Shown: positions 56,277 to 64,000 of the stretch, in pieces
Layout: each line of letters opens with the position of its first letter
How positions within the stretch are numbered: position 1 is the stretch's first letter
Assembly: GCA_032622095.1 (NCBI GenBank)
Contig: CP136061.1
Location: forward strand, 17,114,440 to 17,178,439
Length of the DNA: 64,000 bases
Direction of reading: 5' to 3'
Source of the DNA: Siphonodentalium dalli
Taxonomy: Eukaryota; Mollusca; Scaphopoda; Gadilida; Siphonodentaliidae
The notes under the pieces: generated by a model
Told to the model about the DNA's origin: nothing
What the model saw: the letters and a program-made list of their open reading frames with translations, nothing else
The model's database searches: none
Made by a program: the position numbers and the translations under genes

Positions 56277-56613
56277 TTAACCCATTCATGACAGGAACTG
56301 CACTGGGGCAACATTAAAGATCCTGTGCCAGGGCAATCTCTTATATGCATGTATTCATCGAATATGCGAGCCTCGCATATATAAGAGAATGCACTGGTTA
56401 CAAGGTGAAGGTAAATATTGTTAGGACAATGTATTTGTATGTATCTATGGGAGACTCGTGTGTATAAGAGAATGCATTGGCACAGGGTTTTATAAGAGAA
56501 TGCATTGGCACAGGGTTTTATAAGAGAATGCATTGGCACAGGGTTTTATAAGAGAATGCATTGGCACAGGGTTTTTGCTAAATTTCAGGAAGCTCCAGTC
56601 CTCATAGGGTTAA
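56277..56613. mobile_element. Family B MITE with an internal 28-29-bp tandem repeat
   Basis: TTAACCCATTCATGACAGGA to CCTCATAGGGTTAA. The outer half of the second hairpin (TATAAGAGAATGCATTGGCA+CAGGGTTT) is repeated four times at 56463-56575. Confidence 0.82.
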
Positions 56614-57160
56614 TCTATACACCTGTAATTGAAGATTAAGTTCCCCCACCTTTGGTTGGACCAGTTTACTTTACAAAATCTCAACTCAAATTCTCAGAAT
56701 AGTAGAAGAGAAGTAGATTGCTGATATATTTTTCATTCACTTCTTATGATATATTGCATGTTAAAATTAATTGCCCACTTACTTTATATATAAACGCAGA
56801 TATATATTATTTATATTATGATGGCATTTGAAACAAATAACAAAATTAAATCAGCACACATGTGAACACTTGAGAAGAGAAATAATCCCACTTATAATGT
56901 GGCATTTATAGTTGAAGAATACACCTGTCAGTGAATATATTGGGGTTGTTCTAGTACTGCACTGCAAACCACTGTTGAGACCGGTGTTAAAAATAGATAT
57001 AAAAGTATCAAATTTACATACAGATAATCTATCCACATTATATTCCATGAAAAATTTCTTTTTAGGATATGATATTCAAAGTTATATGACACAGTAACAT
57101 AATATTACCCTAAATCTACTGTAAACGACATACCTGTACGTTGTTCTGTCTGCCAAAGGG

Positions 57161-57870
57161 TTAACATTTAATATTGTGAATCACATGACAATTTCCACCA
57201 TCTCTCCCCTCCCTGGATGCTCTGAGTGATAAATGTTTGAGATAACATAATGCAATGAACATATTGCCAATATACCTGCATTATAGAACTTGAGCATAAG
57301 GACGGTGAATTGCTGGAAATAACACTATTATCTCGAGAATCTTTTGAATGAACATTTTGGATTTAATCTAAATTGAAAGCATAAGAAGCTGGAAATGGTG
57401 GACACTGATATTTAACTGCTGCAGCATGGAGCATAACTTAGATGAGAAGCTTCACAAATACCTGGCAGCCATTATGTGTCCTCGATGGAAAGCATCTATG
57501 ATATATTAGAGTGTAGTTTCATTATAAAATTCTATGGCATTGTGAGTGTTAACATTGGATATTGAGAATCACATGACATTCCACCCCTCTCCCCTCCCTG
57601 GATGCTCTTAAGTGATAAATGTTTGAGTTAACATAATGCAATGAACATATTGCCAATATAACTGCATTATAGAACTCGAGCATAAGGACTGTGAATTGCT
57701 GGAAGTAACACTATTATCTCAAGATGCTTTTGGATGAATATTTTGCATTAAAAGGAAGTGTAAGTGGTGGAAGTAATAACACGGATATTTAATTGGTGTG
57801 GCATCCAGAATAAATGAGATGAGGAGCTGTACAAACAGCTGGCAGCCCTTATGTGTGTCCTCAATGTAAG
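57161..57870. repeat. ~330-bp direct duplication
   Basis: TTAACATTTAATATTGTGAA ... GGCAGCCATTATGTGTCCTC (57161-57490) matches 57549-57870 throughout with scattered changes. Confidence 0.85.
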
Positions 57871-58045
57871 CTTTATATTAGAGGAAATTGATTGCATGTG
57901 CCATGAAAAAAACTAACACAAGTACCCCCCAGTACTGAATCAGAGGCTTGAGTACCTCTAGCAGGGAATCGAGGCCCAGATGCACTAAGTAACCTCACTT
58001 ATAGTAGCCTTCAGTTTGATTGCTTCCATCTTTGTTTGCTGGATA

Positions 58046-58266
58046 TGAAGCCTCCACAGTGACATTACACTAACATTGTGATTTATATATGAAGCCTCCA
58101 CAGTGACATTACACTAACATTGTGATTTATATATGAAGCCTCCACAGTGACATTACACTAACATTGTGATTTATATATGAAGCCTCCACAGTGACATTAC
58201 ACTTACAATGTGATTTATATATGAAGCCTCCACAGTGACATTACACTTACAATGTGATTTATATAT
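58046..58266. repeat. 43-bp tandem repeat, 5 copies
   Basis: ATGAAGCCTCCACAGTGACA+TTACACTAACATTGTGATTTATAT. Confidence 0.92.
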
Positions 58267-58449
58267 CAAGAAACACTCTTTTCTTCAGTGAAACTTTTCT
58301 CTATAATGGGTCGCTAGTATATCAGTTGGTAAGATACATGTCACATTAGGTCGTCATAAGTCATCTGGGGAAGCTGGTTCAATTCTTAATTATGCATGAT
58401 TAGTGTTCAATATAAGGGGCCTGTGGCCCAGTCGTTTGGTTCATTAGGC

Positions 58450-58786
58450 CAATATAATGTATCCATTCTGCTTAGGCCCCATCTTCTGGGAAGTAGTTAT
58501 AGCCTCAAATTAAAATTGTTTTTAGTTAATTTTGCTTCTGTTCAGTTTCTATTTCTTCTAATTTGCAGAAGATAAAATGCATAATCGAGGTGACTAATGG
58601 GTGAACATCAACTTCAACTGGGGAACATCAATCTGATCCTATGTCTCCTATAGCAGTTCAGGCCTAAGCAGAATGAGGTTCCCAGAGGGTTAATATGGTA
58701 TTCTAGCCCGCTGTGTGGGATAGCGTTACTAAATTCACCCTCTGGAGACCTCATTCTGCAAAAGACAGACAGACTATATCCAGGCT
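58450..58786. mobile_element. Family D MITE, left end missing
   Basis: Starts at TCCATTCTGCTTAGGCCCCA, has the D core (CAGAAGATAAAATGCATAAT) and one full hairpin, and ends AGACAGACTATATCCAGG. Confidence 0.78.
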
Positions 58787-58799
58787 CCTTTACATTTAT

Positions 58800-59245
58800 G
58801 CCATGTTACTATGGTCTCTGATTCACGGCTTCCTCTTCCTGGTTCTGATTCATATTAAGTGATGAATGTATTTTAATAATTTTGTATCAATATTGCCCGC
58901 AGACGTCATTCTATCATATATGGTAAATCAAATATAGTGATTCTCGTTTGTTTATGGACTATATGTTCGGGACAATTGGTAGACTGCATGTTTACATTTT
59001 TTAGTACATCCCTTGTTGTCAAATGTTTCAAAATTCGACAATATTATTTTAATATTACATTCGTCAAATGTGGGTAGTATGTTAGTTGTAAAATATTAGT
59101 TTTAAGTAGTGAAATAAATACACAATATGTCTTTAATACATTCCAATACAATGAGCCCTTGTTGGTCTGCATTGATGCCTTGTTGTCATGGTCTCTGATT
59201 CACTAGTTTCCTCTTCCTGGTTCTGATTCACATTAAGTGATGACT
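58800..59245. repeat. Short direct repeat pair
   Basis: ATGGTCTCTGATTCACGGCT ... ATTAAGTGATGA at about 58812-58866 recurs at about 59189-59243. Between them there is nothing recognisable. Confidence 0.75.
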
Positions 59246-59481
59246 TCATTGTGGTTTGTTGGGCGTCTTCTCTCTATCTCTCCCTCTCTTATGTAACCAC
59301 AAAGTATCTCTCATTGTCTAGACTTTGATGGCTACTGTTTCAAAGTCTTTTTATGTTTCCCCAAAAAATCTGAGAGTTTTGACAGCTGTCTTCTAATTGG
59401 TTTAAATGACACTTACTGGAGACCGATAAAGCAAACAAAGCATGACTTCTCTGCTTCAAGAATGTGGTGTACAGCTCATCA

Positions 59482-59731
59482 AGCCTTGAAATAGTGTGTC
59501 TGTCATTTGCAGAATGAGGTCCCCAGAGTGTGAATTTAGTGATGCTACCCCGCATAGCGGGCTATCATCACAAAATTCACCCTCTTGGAACCTCATTCTG
59601 CTGAAGTGTAAGCATAATGAGGTTCCCAGAGGGTGAATTTGGTGATGCTAGCCCGCTATGCGGGATAGTGTCACTAAATTCACCCTCTGGGGACCTCATT
59701 CTACAAATGACAGACACACTATTTCAAGGCT
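59482..59731. mobile_element. Family D MITE with two tandem hairpins and target duplication
   Basis: CAAGCCTTGAAATAGTGTGT to CACTATTTCAAGGCTT, flanked by CAGCTCAT and TAGCTCAT. The two hairpins lie directly side by side without the usual central segment. Confidence 0.85.
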
Positions 59732-60127
59732 TATAGCTCATCAGCTGATTTATTAGATTATGGTAAACCTATTTAAACTATTTGCTGGCTGTTCTATGGT
59801 TTCCAGGTTTTATAGAATGTTGAGTTTATCATAGAAATGTGTCCTCCCTCATTTAGTGATTTATAAGTATATGGTAAACCTATTACCATCTTAAGCTCAC
59901 TGCCGTATGCTTATATGGGCTTGTAGCTACTCTCTGAGAATGTCGAGTTTACAATAGAAATGTGATTCTCTCATTTCATGATTTATTATTTATTTCAGGG
60001 TAAATTTTTTCACTTTTCTTCTAGCCTAAAACCTGGTAAAACTCAGGAACATTTTCTGACAATGAGCAATGAGTGAAAATATCAACCCAAAATACATTTG
60101 TTGTTGTATTTATCCTAACGCTTATTA

Positions 60128-63100
60128 CTCTAGTAGCTGAGGGCGTTTTGTATGCACTTTTATGTCCAGAGCAAAACTCTTCACGAATCCACTAATTGAA
60201 GGTACACGAACAATATTTGGTTGGTGACACATTTCCCATTGAGGGCGAAATGGGTCAAATGGCCACGCCCCTTTTTGCGCGAAGTACTACCACCCGCCGT
60301 GACTATATCTCCAGAACCGTTGGCCAAAGGGGGTCGTGTGACCACTCAAAATGTGCGGAATGGCCACAATATGGGGGGTCAGTAATACATTTTCATATCC
60401 AAAAGTCAATGGTTTTTAAGATAATTGCCAAAAACCAAAAAAATCCATTTTAAGGGCCCAATTTTGGGGTTCAGCACTTTTATCTCAAAGCTGAGCACCC
60501 AATTCGAATTTTATTGATCTATATCCATCGGTGCCACATATAGGTATAATTTCTGTACCATTATCGGATGGGATTGACCTTCAAGGAGCTCTTGACCCTG
60601 AAAATCCACATTATGGGGGGTCAGTAATACATTTTCATATCCAAAAGTCAATGGTTTTTAAGATAATTGCCAAAAACCGATTTCAGCATGTTACGCACCA
60701 CAAGTATACAATACCACCAAGGCCACAGCATATGTATGACACTTTTTAAAGAACTATCCGAATTCTCTGATCGACTTAAGAGCACAATTGACCACACACA
60801 ATGGGATTAGCTGGAAATTGCTGCTGAGGATGTGTTGATCCCGACACACAACATGAGCTCTTCATGACTGAACATGCCTTGGAAACTGGTGTGCTTTACC
60901 AAAAATCAGGTAACAATTGTGCTCTAATCAACAGAAATGTACAGATTGAACAAAACAGGTTTTCAAAATTTGTTATCAACATTTAACAGCTGATCTGATT
61001 TAAGTGACCAAGATATGAAACATGCTAAACACTTTTACTAAATGGAATGACCAGCTGTTTGCTTCATGCAGCAGCCACATGTTGCGATCCTAAAATGGGT
61101 ATTGCACCTGGGCATAGTAAAAACATGTTGTAATCAGATGGGAGATGACCATATATACCAGTATATATTTCAGAAGTAATCAATTCTTACAAAAGGACAC
61201 CTCATCTCACAAAAAGTTTTAGGAAATGATGGAATGATCACTATTCAATCAAAATAGTAGAATGAGCCTTTGTCAGTCCCACATTAGTTTTGATTGGCCA
61301 TGATAGTTGCATCACTTGCAGGTTGGAGAAGATGAGGGTCTATAATTTCACTAACATAATTCTTCATAATAGCTAATAGCCCTCATAACTTACCATTTTA
61401 AAGATATTTTCATTTTCAATACCACCTCAGGTTAAGTGGTCCTGCTAATTTTATATTATGCTGATGGGTACTGCTGGATTGATATGTTTGTAGGTCAAAG
61501 CAATTCTGTCAAGTACCATCATTTTACCTAAAGTTGGTTATTTTTGCATTGTTTGGCTAACCCGAGCAATTTGTGCAAAAGTCAGTGTCTGTATGCAACA
61601 TTCAAGAACATATATACTTCAAAATTTTATTGTGTACGCTGATGTTTGGTAAACAACAGGAATAGTCATCTCAATGATGGCCAGTTCGTAAAAACCAGCA
61701 CCCATTATTAAAATATTTCACAATATACATGTTTTTTAATGTTTTCTACACATTGTGGCTTATCCTCGATTCGTTCAGATCGCTTTGCTCTACCTGAATA
61801 TCATACCAAATGTATTAGCATCACCACTAAACTTGGGATGAATACTGCCAAATGAATATATTGTGATAAGGGCAGTGGAAAAATAATGGTTGAGTCTTTT
61901 CTAAATATAATTCTAGTAAAACCTACACAATACCGTCTTGGTCTGATAAGACTCAGAGTCATGTTTATTTAGGAGTATAGACATGAAGTCCACCAGTTTC
62001 ATGAAAATTAAATGGGCTCTGCACTAGTAACATCTGGACTCCTGGGACCCATTAATATTGACAAATGCAACACAAATGAAAAATACATAGTAACTTTCCT
62101 CAAACATAGATTATAACCTGACAATCATTGTGTTTGAATCAGTGTACATATGTATATGTAGGCATGGCCATAGCATGTTTTTGAAATACTGCAGAGTGCA
62201 GACCATAAATTTTCACTAGAATATACATGTAGTTACTGCATGTACATCACACACATAAGGCGACTGACACACATAAACGTACCTGCAGGGTTCACAATAT
62301 TTGACATGTAAAGTATATATATATCTCCTGTGCCTATAACATCAAACCAAACGGTTTACAGTACTTTTACTGACATTTTTGGAGTGGCACATATACATAC
62401 ATTTTGGAGTGGCACATATACATACATGTTACGCACCACCTTTAAAGTCAATTTAAAGGGACGAAATGAAAAATAAATTTGTGCAAGTATAATGGAGATC
62501 TATATTGCATTACAACATCCACAAATCTACAAAATCTACAAAAACATCTGACTATCATAGACATTGGTAATGTGATAATTTTTCCTTGATAAGTTGAAAC
62601 ATGAGGGACGATTGCATAGCTTGGCTACATGCAGAATGTAGATTTGTATGTATTTATATCTGCATATCAACTGATGCTTGTATTTTTCTTCTAACTCACT
62701 CCAGGCTAGCCATTATTTGTTCTAGAATAATGTACATGTTAGGGAAATTGTAGAACCTTTATACAAAATGGTGATGCAGCCAATCAAAATTGATGTGGGA
62801 CTGATAAAGACACAACCTGCTCGACTGCTGAATCATACTGATTGATCAAATTGTAGTAACTCAACATTTACTAAACCTACTTGTGGGCTGAGTATAATTC
62901 AATTCAACATTAGAATACCATAAAAACACCCTGTTCTCCCATAAGTTTAAAGAAAATAACACATTGAACTCATTTACAAGTATATTGCTAATGTGATATA
63001 TGTCATTCCATTTATAACCATTTTGGCAGCCATCTCACATCAAAGGCCATGAAATCTAGATAACAAAAGATGAACTACATTCAAATTATATCACCAGGTA

Positions 63101-63700
63101 ACCTTTTTGTAGGAGTTTTAGGTTACTGATCAAATACCGTATAATTGATGATTTCCTCAACATCTTTGTTATTGGGAAAATGTCTGTTTTTCATTCTACG
63201 ACCAATATATTCCATCCAAAAACCTTATTTTCAGGGTCAAGAGCTCCTTGGAGGTCAATCTCATCCAATAATGGTACAGAAATTATACCTATATGTGGCA
63301 CCGATGGATATAGATCAATAAAATTGGGGGCTCAGCTTTGAGATAAAAGTGCTGAACCCCAAAATTGGGCCCTTAAAAATGGATTTTTTTTGGTTTTTGG
63401 CAATTATCTTAAAAACCATTGACTTTTGGATATGAAAATGTATTACTGACCCCCCATAATGTGGCCATTCTGCACATTTTGAGTGGTCACACGACCCCCT
63501 ATGTCCAACGGTTCTGGAGATATAGTCACGGCGGGTGGTAGTACTTCTCGCAAAAAGGGGCGTGGCCATTTGACCCATTTCGCCCTCAATGGGAAATGTG
63601 TCACCAACCAAATATTGTTCGTGTACCTTCAATTAGTGGATTCGTGAAGAGTTTTGCTCTGGACATAAAAGTGCATACAAAACGCCCTCAGCTACTAGAG
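60128..63700. mobile_element. 3.6-kb element with ~470-bp terminal inverted repeats
   Basis: CTCTAGTAGCTGAGGGCGTT (60128) and AACGCCCTCAGCTACTAGAG (63700) begin inverted arms of about 470-480 bp (to about 60606 and from about 63232). TA flanks both ends (60126-60127 and 63701-63702). Near the left arm's inner end, a 70-bp stretch (TTATGGGGGGTCAGTAATAC ... CAAAAACC) is a second copy of arm sequence. The interior has no frame over about 85 codons and no transposase, so it is non-autonomous; the class beyond a TA target is unknown. Confidence 0.85.
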
Positions 63701-63709
63701 TATATACCA

Positions 63710-64000
63710 TTTAACCCTTTCAGTGCCAGGGGCCGATGTTACTGTCTGTAAAATTGGCCCTAAATTTTTTTTTTAAATTTGAATTTTGTTTGGGTATGCT
63801 TAACCCTTTTAGTGCCAGGGGCCGATCTCATCGGCCCAAATTTATGGTCTGTAGAGTGCCCTAAAAAAAATTAAAAAATGATTTTTTTTTTTTTTTTTAA
63901 AATATATTTTTTTGGGTTAGGCCAATGCATTCTCTTATATATGCGAGGCGACCTATGATCGACTCGCATATATAAGAGAATGCATGGCACAGGGTATATG
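63710..64000. mobile_element. Family G-type ends with a family A hairpin, cut by the window edge
   Basis: TTAACCCTTTCAGTGCCAGG (63712) and TTAACCCTTTTAGTGCCAGG (63801) are tandem G-type termini with GGGCCGATCTCATCGGCCC. An AT-rich spacer leads to an A-type hairpin at 63918-63990 (GCCAATGCATTCTCTTATAT ... GAATGCATGGCACAGGG). The far end is not in view. Confidence 0.7.

Noticed and set aside
58289-58331. Possible next DOCK exon between CTTCAG and GTAAGA
   Set aside because: It is open in the required phase, but the encoded residues do not resemble the expected CTVN.L.FYK region and the segment is short.

Overview
The window is animal (metazoan) genomic DNA, AT-rich and crowded with repeats. 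It covers the middle of one large intron-rich gene on the + strand. Eight short exons (3418-47361) splice in phase into a continuous reading frame that I recognise as a DOCK (dedicator of cytokinesis) Rac/Rho guanine-nucleotide exchange factor of the DOCK1-5 (A/B) type, in the helical region between the C2-like DHR-1 domain and the catalytic DHR-2 domain. A ninth, 18-nt candidate microexon lies at 4882-4899. No first or last exon is present, and the 16.6 kb after the last exon holds no further exon I can support. The repeat families, including CCGTCC-rich and GAGCTATTGCCATGG-type repeats, suggest a marine lophotrochozoan, most likely a bivalve mollusc. That assignment is inference.

Layout. 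1-3417: two foldback elements, then 60 copies of a 39-bp minisatellite ending 7 bp before exon 1. 3518-12203: an intron full of miniature inverted-repeat elements (MITEs). 12204-21620: exons 2 to 7 in the order found, separated by MITEs and a 49-bp array that copies the end of exon 3 with its donor site. 21621-47262: a 25.6-kb intron with a 4.8-kb 41-bp array, two blocks of a diverged ~160-bp repeat, many MITEs, and a 5'-truncated non-LTR retrotransposon with an open reverse-transcriptase frame (42233-44481) inserted inside a MITE. 47263-47361: the last exon, followed by a 78-bp array copying its donor site. 47762-64000: intron or downstream DNA with MITEs, several minisatellites (46, 68, 76 and 43 bp) and a 3.6-kb element with ~470-bp terminal inverted repeats.

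The MITEs fall into named groups used below. A: TTAACCCTTTACCCAACA ends. B: TTAACCCTTTCATGA ends, with the same kind of hairpin core as A. C: TACAGTAATGCCC ends, TA target site, almost perfect foldback. D: CAAGCCTTGAAATAGTGTG ends, 8-bp target duplications. E and I: TTAA-AGG ends. G: TTAACCCTTTCAGTGCCA ends. H: GC-rich, ends near ACCGCTAT. A, B and G look piggyBac-like, C mariner-like, D and the 31087 element hAT-like; all lack transposase.

The most striking feature is that five of the eight DOCK exons have a tandem array touching or copying their splice junction, which creates dozens of decoy splice sites. The second is a set of hairpin MITEs whose stems covary between families while keeping the same single mismatch.
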